From the NCBI GenBank assembly GCA_023374025.1, contig SIJG01000091.1, positions 532,139 to 596,138 of the forward strand: a stretch of DNA of 64,000 nucleotides, given 5' to 3'. Made by a program: the position numbers and the translations under genes. The stretch's first letter is position 1; each line of letters starts with the position of its first letter. Below, one piece after another: positions 33,917 through 46,204 of the stretch. The stretch comes from Heterodera schachtii (Eukaryota > Nematoda > Chromadorea > Rhabditida > Heteroderidae). The notes beneath the pieces are model-generated. The model was not told where the DNA came from and searched no databases. It worked only from the letters and a program-made list of their open reading frames with translations.

Positions 33917-34715
33917 AAGTAATGATCTGGATATTTTCTAAATTTTCCGACTAAATTTTTTGTTATTCATTTGTTAATCAGATTTTTGTGAGGGTTTTGC
34001 TATCCATGTCAAAAATGGATATTCTTGCACTAATTTTTCACGAATTTTTTGTAGTTGAAAATAAAAATTTAATCATTCACATTTTTCTATAATAAAATTA
34101 GGGTCGTAGAATCCAAATATGGCCTTAAATCTGACCTATCTTTTCAACCAGAGCTTGTAATGCTTCAGCTTCGTGCATGAAGTTCTAGCTGTACAGGCTC
34201 ATAGAGAACCCAGAGCTCAAACCTATGGGCATATTCAGACTCAGCGTGCCAAATTTACCCAAGATAATGTAAATTCAGTGTTTTCAAATGGCATTACAAA
34301 AAATTTGTTAGCGTGGTTCCGAAAAATGCCGTTTTTGGAGACCACTTTCAGACTTGGCCCCCCAATAAGAGTCCAATCAAGTGGGAATAAAATCAAGGAG
34401 TTAGAGATGATAAAGCAAAATAGTCATTTTTAGGTAGTTATTTTAATGGCAAAAAATCTTATTTGAAAGTGGTTTCCCAAAACGACATTTTTCAGAACCA
34501 GCTCTGAACAAAAATTTTTTGTAATGCGATGAAAACACCATATTAATATGATTTTATATCGGGGTTTTTTGGCCCTATTTTGATTATATAAATCGTTTCA
34601 GGAATAATTAGTTTTTGTTTTCGTCCATAAAAAATAAGATTGCGAACATAGCAATAAAATTAATTGAAATATAGAAACTATGTATAATAAGACAATTATG
34701 GTTTACATTTTTTTT
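33917..34715. repeat. Invertible segment, orientation 2
   Basis: Reverse complement of 25637-26440. Its left edge (GTACAAGTAAT) matches the edge of the far R1 arm at 26735-26750, not that of the near arm. That is the junction expected after a flip between inverted arms. The right R1 arm is missing here; unrelated sequence follows 34715. Confidence 0.8.
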
Positions 34716-36195
34716 GCTAGGTTTGGGAATTATTTCAGTAAGTGCTAGGTGTAACATGTTAAATATGTTAATGGCAATGTGATTATTTCAAAGACAACCC
34801 AATGAGCAAATTCTTTTTGTTGTCAGCCGAAAAAAAAAACTAAACCAACCAATTTTAATTGCCCTGTTGTTGTCCAAAGAGACCGTGAAAAATAAAGGAA
34901 AAAAGTGACAAAAACATTTTGAAATAATTGTGACAATTTAATTTCCTAAGATTTAATTTTAATCAGTTTTTCACTTCTTTTGGACCAGTGCAAGGGGAAA
35001 CTTTGAGTTTTTCGTGCTTCGAACCTCGAAATTTCGCAGTTTTGGGCTACGAACTTACGAGCCTCGTGAAAATACTATTTCAAAAAAAAGAATACAAACT
35101 AAGGATGGGCAACAACTATGAATGAATAAACGAAATTTAAAAAAAATTAATTTGGTTATAAATGAGAAATAAATTAATTTTAAATTTTCAACATAAAAGC
35201 ATTCCAGTAGAGAACTTCAAAATCCAATGACCAATTAAGAATTCGATTTGGCTACTTTTTGTTTTAAAAATAAAAGAATTTTAAAATGCTGTAAGAAATG
35301 GCAAGGAAGTTGACTTTTAGGTGTTCTATTTTTTAATTTCAAAAATGCCAAAATATGAACTAATAATTCCAAAATAGCCCAGATATGAGCGATATGTTTT
35401 TATGTGTCAAAGGGCCAAAATATTTGTTTTTATGTTTTTATAAGTCGCTCTAAATCAAAAATTGTTCGGAGAAAATGCTATTTTCCATTTGATGGTTTTT
35501 TGACTAACTCCCATTTTGATGGTTTTTGACTAACGTCCCAGCACCGTTTGTCTCGGTGAATCGGAGTTGTTCCAAAATCTTTTTCACTTTTTTCATCATT
35601 TGGATGTTTTGATAAATCACAAACACATAAAACACATGGCATATGTTTTTTGCGAGAGCCTAATATAAAATGTAAACTACGCAAAGAAATAAAAATATTT
35701 CTTTTATTTGAATATTTTATAATTTTCAAAGTTTGCAATGTTGTAAGAGCTTACAAAACCTATAAAATCACCGTTATTGAATGACTCAGATTTTTAAAAC
35801 TTTAAATTTATTTAAAATTTATCCGTAAATTCATTAATCGTTAAAAACAAATAATAAAAAGCACTATGAATTCTTATTCGTATTACTTTTGATACAGATA
35901 GGTACCAATAAGATTCGCCAGGGTTTGTCTAATACCGAAAAAAATACTAAAATTATCTCACTTTTTATAAATTTGAACAAAATTTAAATGTTTCTCGAAT
36001 GTAAAATTGAAAAAAGTTTTTCAAATATATTTTAGAGAATTAGAGGTTTGCTCGATATATTTAATTCATTAGTCAATGTAAACTAATTTGTAAGGATAAT
36101 TTTTTTAATTTTCCCATAATTTGAGAATAGCTATGTTTTTAAGTTTTATGGTTCAATCTTTTTCATTTCCAAAAAAGATTAGGCTAAACAAATTT
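34716..36195. other. Intergenic region
   Basis: No gene is recognised. 35490-35552 holds a piece of the fold-back element family found at 59690-60275 (TTTTTGACTAACGTCCCAGCACC). A short minus-strand ORF at 35560-35740 with CVLCVCD has no support as a gene. Confidence 0.45.
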
Positions 36196-36229
36196 TTTAA
36201 ATTGATTGTTTTAACTGAAAAAACTTGTT

Positions 36230-37790
36230 AAAATAGTATTTTGCAAATATATATTTTCTCGATTTATTATTTTGAAGAAATGCGCTGAAAATCTTAAAAC
36301 GTACTAGCAGCCCTGATTGGCTTACCCCAAAAAAATCTTCAATTGTCACGCAAACATCAATTATAACATATTTTTGGCCGTTCAATGATTCCTTTTCAAT
36401 GGAATTCTTGAAAACATCTTTGGCTTTTTCCTCGATGTCCTCTTGTGAGATGTTCGATTTTTGTGAATTAGCTTTTAAAAAAGCAAAACCGCAAATCTTC
36501 TTCACTTCTGCTCCTGAAAGTCCCACGCATAATTTTGAAATTTTCTTGTAATCCAATTCATTCACGTTTTCGCATAATTCATTGATGTTTATTTTCAGAA
36601 TCTCAAACAATTAAATCATTTTATTCTTTTATATTTTTATTTAATTTTTTCACTAACTTAAAAAGTTCAAACAAAATTATTTAAAGAAAAGTTTTTCTAA
36701 TTTATTTGTTAAAAATTCGCTTTTAATTTAAAGAAAATTTGCCTTCTGAATTTCAAAACGATCTGGTAATTGAATATCAATTAAACTTTGACGTTGAGGA
36801 TGCAGAAGCTCACATTTACGCTTAATATAATAAAAGCTGTAAAATAAATACGTATTAAATAGATCTCTTCTTATATTTATGCTGTTTTCATCAAGTATAT
36901 TTTATCAAGAACATTTAATAAAATTTTAATTATTATTATTATTATATTAAAAATTTTAATAATTTTTAACTACAATTTAATTTTTTTCTAATTACTTTAC
37001 TTAATGAACTTAAACTCGATTAAAAATGAAAGTGTTTTAAGACATACCAAACATTTTTCAGAGGTAGTCACAATAATTTTTATTTTTTTGTATGCTGGTA
37101 AACTGACAATGTGATTGTTCAGTTCAAATTGCTGCCTAGGAAAATCCAGAGTATAATTTTCTACATTTTTATTTTTAAACACATGATAATTAATTAATTT
37201 TTTAAGTAATTTATAAAACAATCAAAATTCTATAATAAAATTTCCACTGTTAAATTGTAAAAAAAATATTTATTATGTTTCGATCTCAAAAAATCGATTT
37301 ATATTTATTTAATTACCAATGTGAATAATAGCAGGGGATTTTTGATTTGCACATTTGAATGCTTCAAACATAGTTATGAGTTCGTTTGCGGCATAATTGT
37401 AAGTTATTAAGCATAACTAAATAAAATGATTTAAAACTTGAATTTTTTGGGTTTTTTAATATTGTTAATAATTTATTAAAACATAATGAATTGAACAATA
37501 TACGTTTGCCATTTCCTGGTGCCCAGAAAGTATGCATCCTTTTGCAATTGGAATTTTTTGGATTCTTAGTCTTTCCGAAATTTTCATCGGTTGACTATTC
37601 ACATAAATTTTTATGTAAAAATTATTTTTTTATTTAAATCACTTAAATAAAATAACCTTTTTTAATCCAAAAGTTGATTCCCACAAACCGCCCAACAAAG
37701 CCACTTCCCCCGTTTTATGGCGGTTCCTTTGGCGATTTGTGCCAAGTTGGAACCGCCTTTGGCCATGGCGACATCCAAAACAGTGTTGAT
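36230..37790 (-). pseudogene. Decayed AAA-ATPase (proteasome Rpt/FtsH-like)
   Basis: Successive minus-strand blocks follow the AAA fold. VALLGGLWESTFGLKK (37725-37655) matches the IGG segment before Walker A. IPIAKGCILSG then APGNGKR (37570-37505) is Walker A, but in two frames, one base short between them. ELITMFEAFKCANQKSPAIIHI (37400-37322) is Walker B with the acidic pair lost. KIKIIVTTSE (~37080-37050) is sensor 1, LHPQRQSLIDIQLPDRFEIQ (36815-36750) is the R-finger region with Arg changes, and KISKLCVGLSGAEVKKICGFAFLKA (36550-36475) is the small domain. Loss of both Walker motifs indicates a pseudogene. A 5' MAKGGSNLAQIAK stretch at 37770 has a second copy at 38110. Confidence 0.65.
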
Positions 37791-37994
37791 AAGGCAAAAA
37801 AGCCTAAAATAATTTTTTGTAATTTATAAATGCTAAATTATTTCTTACATTATCACAAAATAATTAGAAATGCTTGTAAAAGTAAGCAAATTAACTGAAA
37901 TGATATAAACAAATATAAAAATTAATTGCTCGAATAATTTATTTATTTGATAAATGAATAATAATTATTGGGCTCAATAACTTCATTATTTTCC

Positions 37995-38165
37995 TGTTTT
38001 CAATGCTAAAATGATCGTGATGTCCCAGGTCACAACGGTATTCGTGATTCGCAGTTTTTACGCCCACTTTGGCGATTTGAGCAATGTTTGGTCCTCCTTT
38101 GGCCATTACGCCTCACTCAAAGCGACGAATCCAAAAAGGATGAAAGAAAGAATCAGCTTATTGTT
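37995..38165 (-). pseudogene. Tandem copy of the 5' part of the AAA relic
   Basis: It reads LILSFILFGFVALSEA (a good signal-peptide-like run, 38150-38105), then in another frame MAKGGPNIAQIAKVGVKT. The second part parallels MAKGGSNLAQIAKGTA at 37770-37725. Two related blocks about 340 bases apart suggest a tandem duplication of a 5' exon. Whether this is a small secreted-protein gene or debris is unclear. Confidence 0.35.
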
Positions 38166-39149
38166 CTTTTAGTGCGCAAATAATTAGTAATGCTTCTATT
38201 AAATAATAAGTATTAATTAAAATAAATTATTTTGAATGGAAATGAATAATATTTAACTTTTACTGATCAGTCGATTGAATATTAAAATTGGGGATCCAAT
38301 TCACAGAAAAAAGGGCAAAAGTCAGGAGCGGGTATTGGAAAAACTATGATGACAAATTACAAAAACAGAAAATTCCAACATTTTTTGTATGTCTGCTTTT
38401 TTAATTGCACCACAAAACCAAATGGATAATGCAAAATTTTTATATTTTATTTTATAAGGAATCAAAAAATAGTAAATAATCATTAATTAAATTCACTTTA
38501 GGTATCATTCATTTCATAAAATTATATTTTGATGAGTTTGATTAATTTTTTGAAATTTAGAAAATTTAAAATATTTTTTGCGTAACGACATTTGAGGTTT
38601 TTAGTGCTACATTTTTAGTGTATATCTTAATTTTTGAGAGGAAGGGCGAATAGACATTTTGTCTTTAATTTTTCACACGTTTAATGTTTCCATACTCAAT
38701 GCCCTCCTCAATTATAAAACATTGCAAGAAATTTAAAATGAAAGAAATATGCCAATAATTTATTGTCAAAATTGTTAGCATTTCGTCTTTATGATTAAAA
38801 AAATAGCGTCCAAAATAATCGCGCGCGTAGTTCTTTCAATTCTACGAACATCTGTTGGTTTAAAAAAATTTTCAAAATTTGGCCACAAAATGAAAAAGTT
38901 TAACGCTTAACAAACAAGACTAAATTTTTAAATTTTTTCTAATTTTAATTTATTATTTTTTGAAAAAATATGCGCATAAAATAGGCACTAATAACCCCCA
39001 AATATGCCCAAAAACCCCGAAAATGACCAAATATGCACTAAAATATATGTTAAAAAAACTGCCATAAATGTGTAAAAATTCAGAATTGACTTTAAAAACA
39101 TCAAAACACTGGCAAGGAGCTGTTTTTTAGACAATTGCAAAAATTTAAA

Positions 39150-39310
39150 AATAAAAATATTTAATGGATAAAATAATAAATTACAATTAACTGAAAAAGT
39201 CGGGGGAGCGCAACACACAACAATAAAAATTGGGAGAATATCAATTTGAGAGATGAATGGGGCAGTAAGAAGGAATGAGCACTGGTCAATCATATTTAAA
39301 AAACCATTAA
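39150..39310. repeat. Diverged direct repeat (partner 40405-40560)
   Basis: Shared order: TTTAATGKATAAAATAATAAA, AAAAGTCGGG, GGAGCRCA, ACAATAAAA, GAATGGGG and GAGCACTGGTCAATCA. Spacing is conserved over about 160 bases. Function is unknown. Each copy is preceded by a TAGGCA-type fragment, so both may belong to one larger element. Confidence 0.6.
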
Positions 39311-39344
39311 ATAAAATATTTTGCTTACTACTTTGCTCTAAAAC

Positions 39345-39545
39345 AACCAAATTTTAATTCTTAATATTATTTAATAGCCCTAAATGTACTCCATTAGCAT
39401 GCAAGAATTTTTTAAAAAATTTTGTTAACTCAAAAAATTTATGGCAACAAATGTTCAAAAACAAGGTTTTTGAGTTCCTCTAGTCACAAAGGGATAGAGA
39501 AACACTTAGGGCTATCAAATCATATTAATAATTAAAAATTCGGTT
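39345..39545. mobile_element. Small TIR (MITE-like) element
   Basis: About 47-base imperfect inverted ends run from CAACC(A/G)AATTTT through TAATAGCCCTAA(A/G)TGT to the centre. The same TAATAGCCCTAAGTGT end occurs in the repeats at 5650 and 6150. It has no coding capacity. Confidence 0.6.
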
Positions 39546-41833
39546 GACTTAAAGCAAAATTAAAAACAATTTTTCTTCAAAAATTTTTCCTGCAAGGCTA
39601 ACTTTTGATGCTGAGATCAAAAAAGCCTTTTGGATCAACAAGATCAGATCACTCCCTAATGGTTCTGATTTCAGGAACTGTTTCTCTGAATGTATAGTTC
39701 GTAGACCCACCACGAACGGAAACGCTTTTAACCAGTGCAGCAGTTTCTGCTCTTTCCTATAGGCCCGAAATTGATCGGCTGCTGTCAATTGCGGTTAGCG
39801 GTGAAAAAAAAATTCCGATTTGCTTAATTAAGGAAGGGTGACAGAATTTATATAACACCCAAATATTTACGGAATAAAAAATGGAATGAGTTTGAAGATT
39901 AAAAAATAATAAACATTTGATATTGAGCAATTTTGATCTCTATTTATGATATAAAAAAGTTAAAAATGCTAATTAGGTTTCTTAAAATATGACCGAAAAT
40001 GTAAAACAATTCTATATGATTCATGTAAGTGTAAATGCTTTAAAAAAGTAATTTTAATTATGTGTACAAATAGATTCAAAGATAAATAAAAAATTTTATT
40101 TTGTAATTACAAAAGTCCTTTCAGTTTGGTGAGTATAATTCGTTTCAACGTTTTTTATTAAAAGAATTTTAAAATTCAGGAATCAAAAATGAAAAAAATA
40201 ATTGTGAATGAAAAACTTCCAAATTTGTTTGGGCGTAATTTTCCTAAATTATTTTTTCGTTTTTTAAGGATATTCTTGGGATAACAAAAAAGCTAAAAAA
40301 AAAAAAAGCATAAAAAGGCATTTCTGCATCAGACACAAAAATTCGAAAATAGGCAAAAATAGTAATTATAACAGTCAATTTATGAGTTTCAAACCAAGTC
40401 AAAATGCATTTTAAATTATTTAATGTATAAAATAATAAAATAAAAATAAAAATTGCAAAAGTCGGGTAGAGGAGCACATTAACAATAAAAGTGAGGAGCA
40501 AATCAACTGAAGAAAATGAATGGGGGAGGAAGGAATGGGCACTGGTCAATCAATTAGTTTGCATAAATTAACGAAATGGTGCTTGCTTTCTGCTTTCCTA
40601 CCATTTTTATGAATAAAATTAGCGCAAATGGTAAATAAGTAATACTGAAAACTAGAGGAGTATATAGGTAAAGAATTCAGGACGTATTTAAATTCTTTAA
40701 ATATTTTATCGTTTTGTGCTTTATTTTAAAGATAAAACATTTTTTAAGAGAAAAATTTTTTATTAACAATAATTTATGTCAAAATCTGAACTTCGTGTCC
40801 ATTGTGCTAATTTGGAAAAAAATTACAATTTATTGGTAAAATTTTTTGCATTTTAAATAAATTTAAATTTTCTTTTTATATTTTTATTGCTATTTTATGG
40901 GGTTGAGTAAAATGCCGGGTTGCCAATTAAAATTTTTAAAATCATCATTTGGGGTGAAAAATCAGCATTTTTTCGGGTCGATTCTTTGGGGTGTATTTTC
41001 GTTTTTATTGCATTTTGTTAATAAATTGGCAAAACTCCAAAATAGTTGAAAATATTTTTATTTTTCAGATTTGAATGCCTTTTTCCCAATGTAAATTTTT
41101 ATATTAATGCCTCATAAGATGTGCGAGAATATGGAATATCTTTAATGTTATTTGACAAAGTAACATTTCTTCTTTCTTTTTTTTGCTGATGCTCTTGGAA
41201 ATCTTCAAGATTAAATAAATTTAAATTTTGCTTTTAATTTTTTTTGGTTAATGTCTATTAAAATAATAGGAATTTTTTTTTAATTTTAGGAAGCAGCTCA
41301 CTAAAACGGTTTTAATTTTAATACGGTTAATTAGTCCATATAGTTCAAAATATTTTTTTTAATGTTTTTTGACTAGAAGAGAATTTGCAATTTTTTATTG
41401 CTTCAATTTCTAATGTTTTTGATAATTTCTCGGTCTTCAGAGATCCAAAAGGCCGCTTAATATTTAAAAAAATTTAAAATTACCTATTTTAGAAACTAAT
41501 TTTTATTGTTCTCGAGTAAATTTTCGTAAAATAAATTATTTTCTTTTAAATTTTAAGAAATCAAATATTATAATACCAAGAAAGAAAAGAGATAATTTAG
41601 TCCCTAATATAGGATAATTGCGTGATGCCAATGACATTTATTATTAATGAAGTACTTTTCCGAACAATACAAAAATGAAACCATTTATAAAAGCCTCATT
41701 AAAAGAATTAATGATGTATTAAAAAATGTTGCTTAAAGTTAATCACTTGACTTTAGCTCCATTTTATTTGTATGATATTAAAATTATTTATTTATTTCAA
41801 TTTAAGAAAAAAATTTCATCAAAAAATTTCCCA

Positions 41834-42597
41834 ATGGGTGCCATATTTGGATTTATAATCAACCTATTCTGTTGGTTCACGTGCGGTTTTGGCATTTTGT
41901 TTAATGGCATTTTGATTCGTTTAATTTATCGGCACACTCCAAAGCCAATGCGTATTTATAGCAAAGTGATTTTACTATTTAAATTATTACTTTTATTGGT
42001 CAATAATTCCAATAAATGTTTAGGTTCTATTGCAAACATGTTTGATTGATATTTTATTGCTTAAAATGACCCTTTTATTCATCCCGGTCTATTTTTAATT
42101 TATTTTCAATTAATTTTTTATATTTATTTCCATTTTAATATTAAAATTTTATTATTCTTAGTACAATTTTGTGTCGGAACGGGGCGAAACGAAAGTAATT
42201 GTGTACGGATTGCTCACCATAAAAGGCGTACAAAATCGGATTTGGAATTTGTTGGCCTTCGTTTGCTGGGTTTTTCTTGTCTATGTGTCAATGTTTGGCT
42301 ATGTGTCGCAATTTATTTTTCGTTATTTGGTCATTATCCGGTACATAATTAATTATTATCTAAATTAATTCATAAAATAAGAAATTTGCACTTTTAAGGG
42401 ATAAAAAAGTTTCGTCCACCAAATACTTTTTCCTCCTTTTTCTTATGCTTTTGTTCCCATTTGCGCATTGCGTCAATTTGTTCATCAGCTATTTTCCGCC
42501 TGTAGAACACGCAACAATGGACGACAAATTCGTTGCGGAAATTCTCGGCATTAATCTCGACGACGATCAAATTATATTAGCCGGATATTCGTTTAAT
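41834..42597 (+). pseudogene. SRD-type chemoreceptor, 5' half only
   Basis: Exons 41834-41965, 42024-42086, 42162-42340 and 42399-42597 join with matching phases. They give TM1 (MGAIFGFIINLFCWFTCG), the family motif MRIYSKVLLQTCLIDI, SERGETKVIVYG, TM3 (VFLVYVSMFGYVSQFIFRYLVI) and TM4 (YFFLLFLMLLFPFAHCVNL), with a loop ending DDDQIILAGYSFN. This is typical of nematode Srd receptors. Everything after TM4 is absent. The sequence runs into the TIR element at 42661 and then an unrelated inverted RING pseudogene. The existing exons carry no stop, so truncation was probably recent. Confidence 0.75.
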
Positions 42598-42660
42598 GTA
42601 AAAATAAAATAAATAGGGCTGCGGTTAGTTGTATGGACGGAAACACAAAAATAGGCTCCC

Positions 42661-43399
42661 GGACAATCCGACAGTGGTCAATCCAAAAGTGGACAATCCG
42701 ACAGTTGGACAATCCGACAGTGAGAGCAATCCGACAGAAGTGGACAATCGGACAGTGGACAATCCGCCAGTAAATTTAAATTTAAAAAATATTTTCTAGT
42801 CATCAGAACGGATTATTTCCTAAAAATATCTCAATTAAATCAATTTAGCTTAAACTTGTTATCAAATTAAAAAAGTATTTGGTATGCTAGTAACAAACGT
42901 ATAATAAAATAAAAAATATTAAAGATAAATTTTAAGTGACCCATACAACCATAAATAAATAATTATGAAAAAGTAAATTTGGAGTGATCCATCCATTCCG
43001 TTTACCTATTCAAATTATTCATTCATTTTGTCCGAATGGATTCGTCGTCTTCAGAAGAAGGAGAAATTCATGAACCCAATCCACAAATCCCACCACCCCC
43101 TGCTAATCTGCTACCAAAAAAGTCCAAACATTGGCCCATTTAAACACACTATTTTTGACGGCTTACCAAGAGGGTCATGACATCAAATTCTCGTGAAAAG
43201 CCTCATAAGCTTGGCATTTACACAAAATTGATTTGATTGAGATATTTTTAGGAAATAATTCGTTCTGATGATTAGAAAATATTTTTTAAATTTAAATTTA
43301 CTGTCGGATTGTCTACTGTCGGATTGTCCACTTCTGTCGGATTGTCCTCACTGTCGGATTGTCCAACTGTCGGATTGTCCACTGTCGAATTGACCAGTC
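42661..43399. mobile_element. TIR element with GGACAATCCGACAGT-repeat ends
   Basis: Ends of about 180 bases are inverted copies. Each has five or six iterations of GGACAATCCGACAGT, then AAATTTAAATTTAAAAAATATTTTCTA and CCTAAAAATATCTCAAT. The centre has a 35-codon ORF at 43037-43144 starting MDSSSSEEGEIHEPNPQIPP; its origin is unknown. It sits at the breakpoint where both the SRD receptor and the RING pseudogene end. Its right end falls exactly in the acidic tail of the latter. No clear target duplication is seen. Confidence 0.75.
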
Positions 43400-44282
43400 G
43401 CGGTTTCATCGGATTCTCCTGCAATCTCATTAAGTGAATTTTCCTCATCACTATTTATATTTCTTCTTCCTTTAAAATTAAATGCTTTCGAAAATGTTAA
43501 TCCAAGATAATAAAACAAAACAACTGTCGCTAAAATGGCATTATTTATTACCGTATCCTCGCTACTGTTGTGCTGCTGACTGTCACAAGTTCCTACTTGG
43601 TTCTGTTTATTAACTTCTCCTCTACACACAGGACAAAGTTTTTTGATGCGTAACCTTAATGTCTTAGCTCAGTAAAACTAAGGGAAAAATAAAAGATTTT
43701 TGAAATTTGAAAATTATAAAAATAAAAATAATCGATGAATAACCAACTAATTTTTTTTTTCTTTTAATGTCAAAGAATAGTTAGAACTCCTGAAACAATT
43801 CTTTTATTTTTTTGCGGAGCTTATGAAATTTTACAGTAACGATGCAATTGAAAGTTGTATTTGAAAGCTGTGCAATAAATAACGATTTTATTATTAATTT
43901 AACTTTTTCGTAAATATTAATAATTAAAAACTAAATTTAAAAATAAAAATAAATTTTTAAATATTAAATTTTATATGATTTTTACTAACATTTCAATTAA
44001 GTAAGGTTTTAAGTGAAGTATTATCATCATTTGCAATGCTGTTCAAGCAAATTGAGCAATTCTCGTCAGATTTACATCAAATTTATTATTTTGTGAGCTT
44101 GATGCCGCTTTGTCACTGGTTTCGGCATTTTATGAATTTGATTGATTTTTAGTAATTAAATATTTAGCTTTTATGTCTAATATATTTATTAAACGTTTAA
44201 ATATATTTTTCGCACTTGAAGCGGTATTTGAAATTGATAAAATGGCAGTGAAACACCAAACAATTTGAAAGATGTTCATCAT
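43400..44282 (-). pseudogene. RING-H2 protein, inverted copy 2 (inactivated)
   Basis: It parallels the gene at 527-1465 in reverse orientation, including flanking sequence. The signal-peptide exon (MMNIFQIVWCFTAILS) starts at 44282. Damage: an in-frame TAA in the linker, a ligand TGC changed to TGA in LLN(C), the intron acceptor before the H-x2-H exon lost, and that exon scrambled near 43840. The last RING exon (KLCPVCRGEVNKQNQ), TM helix and acidic tail (43629-43400) remain open in one frame, and here the TM frame lacks the one-base loss seen in copy 1. A TIR element cuts off the 3' end. Confidence 0.8.
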
Positions 44283-44699
44283 AATCCTTTAAAATGAAAT
44301 TAAAAATATTTTTTTTTTTGAAAAAATATCCTAATATGCTTATTAGTGGTAATAAATTAAATAACGAATATGTGAAATATAAATTTTTTGAATAAAAAAA
44401 TAAAAGAAAATTTCTTTTTTTTACACACTTATTTCTGCCTAAAAACCAAATTTTTGAAAATACCTCCCAAAAATCGAAAAAATTTGGGGAAAAAAACAAA
44501 AATTGTGCAAAAAATTTCATTAGCAAATTCTGGTAAAAATGACTTTTTTTTTGAAAAAAACAAAATTTTTTGCAATTTTTTTTGACTTCAATATTTTCAG
44601 TAAATAATAAAAGGAATTCTCAATTGGCGAATTCTTAATTCATAAAAAGTTTTTTCTTTCTTGACAAAAAATTTAAGGTTTATTAATTTTTTAAATTTA

Positions 44700-45535
44700 A
44701 TCAATCGACCGTTTCGTGGCCTTGCTCCGTTTTTTAATATTTTGTTGAGCTTAGTTGGGCGCTTCGCGCCCGTTTCTAATTTTATAGAGTTTATGGTCGT
44801 TTTCTGGCCTCTGACGGGCGCTGCATGCCCATTTTAATTAATGATTTTAATTTTTTTTTTATTAATATTGTATTAATTAAATTATTTTATTTTCTTTAAA
44901 AGATAATGCGTATTTTATATTTTTGTCGAAAAAATAATTCATTTAATTTAATAAATTAATTAATATTTTAAAATTATTATTTGCAATTTAAAAATTGAAT
45001 TACATAAAGATTTACGCATGGATTCTTATGCCTTAACGAAGTCCTAATAGAATCACATAAAATTCTCCTATTTTTCTCAATTTTTAAATATTGTATTGGA
45101 ATTTTCAAAATTATTTCAAAATCCAAAAGGCCAAAAATTGAAAATATCTTTGAATTTTTAAAAAATTCTAAAATTTTAAAAACGAAAAATAAGCATCATA
45201 TTCATGTTCTGTACCTCAAAATACCCCAAAAAAATATTTTTCACTCTCTTTTTGACAAAAAAAAAAATTCCATAAATTTTCTAGGGAGGAGCTCGAAATT
45301 TTTGAAAATTTCCGAACATGAAGTGCATTATTAAATAGAGCGCAAAAAGCTCTACAAATTTTCCCTTTGGCGTTTTTCCTCTAATATAAACCCTAACGAG
45401 TTATGGGCCCGGGACTCAAATGTCCCGCTCAGGCCAAAAAAATTTTCTATTTCCATAAAAACCGAAATTTAGTCGATGGATCTCGTAAAACTGTTTTCTA
45501 AAAGTAGTCTTAGTTGAGATATTCTTTTTGCGGAT
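44700..45535 (-). repeat. Composite repeat, decayed inverted copy 3
   Basis: 44700-44835 retains GC hairpin relics (GGGCGCTTCGCGCCC-like). 45240-45480 is the complement of 7240-7500, sharing GGGACTCAAATGTCCCG, AACGAGTTATGGGC and AGCTCTACAAATTTT. The minisatellite is missing between these parts. This shows the hairpins and body travel together without the minisatellite. Confidence 0.65.
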
Positions 45536-46204
45536 GAGTTGCCAATTCGTTCTAACATATTATTTAATCTGTTTTTTCAGGTGTCCGTAAATTGGGTTTT
45601 ATCAACGCTGAACCCAATCCCGGCAATCCCATTATTGTGTTTTGATTATTATTATTTATTGGATTTTACGAATATGTTTTTGCGGAAAAGCACTTTCAAA
45701 TGTTTCATATCTTTTCAATCAAAAGTTTTGAATGTTTAATTACTTAAATGATCCATTAATAATGGAACGTAAGCAAGCTAATTTGAACTAATGCTGATAT
45801 GTAAATGAGAAATATGACGAAAAAATGTTTTTCAACTAATGTTTTAAAAAAAATTTAAATAAATAAAATAAGATTTTGTTAGCAATTCCCCTGCCCGTTT
45901 GTATGTAGGATTATTAATACATAAAAAACTTTTCTTGGAATATAAAACCAAAAAAAGCAAATAAAATTAAAAAAAATTTTTTTTAAGCCAAAAATTTGTT
46001 CATTTTGTGCGAAGTTACGAAAAAATTAAGAAACAAAAAAGTCGTTGATTTACATAGCTGAACCCATTTCGCAAAAAATTTCTGCCATCGCCTATTACGT
46101 AATTTTTGTAACTTTTTATTTTTTGGAATTGCAAAAAAATTCGAATACCAAAAATAATAAAAAATAAAAAAGCCATCTTTGGCAAATCTTTTCGTTTCTC
46201 CCTC
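45536..46204. other. Spacer, no gene seen
   Basis: AT-rich; an AATAAA-type signal for the M41 gene on the minus strand may lie in the first bases below 46205. No other feature is supported. Confidence 0.35.

Larger units (their letters stand above)
38200..41830. other. AT-rich intergenic region with small repeats
   Basis: No gene is supported. TAGGCA-family fragments occur at 38940-39110, 40240-40400 and 41000-41050. A minus-strand 79-codon ORF at 39549-39788 is less AT-rich than its surroundings but unrecognised. Confidence 0.45.

Noticed and set aside
35478..35738. Cys-rich short ORF suggesting a zinc finger
   Set aside because: Only CxxC-like spacing without His partners, and it overlaps a fold-back element fragment.
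39549..39788. 79-codon minus-strand ORF, less AT-rich than its surroundings
   Set aside because: No recognisable motif on either strand; possibly a transposon scrap.
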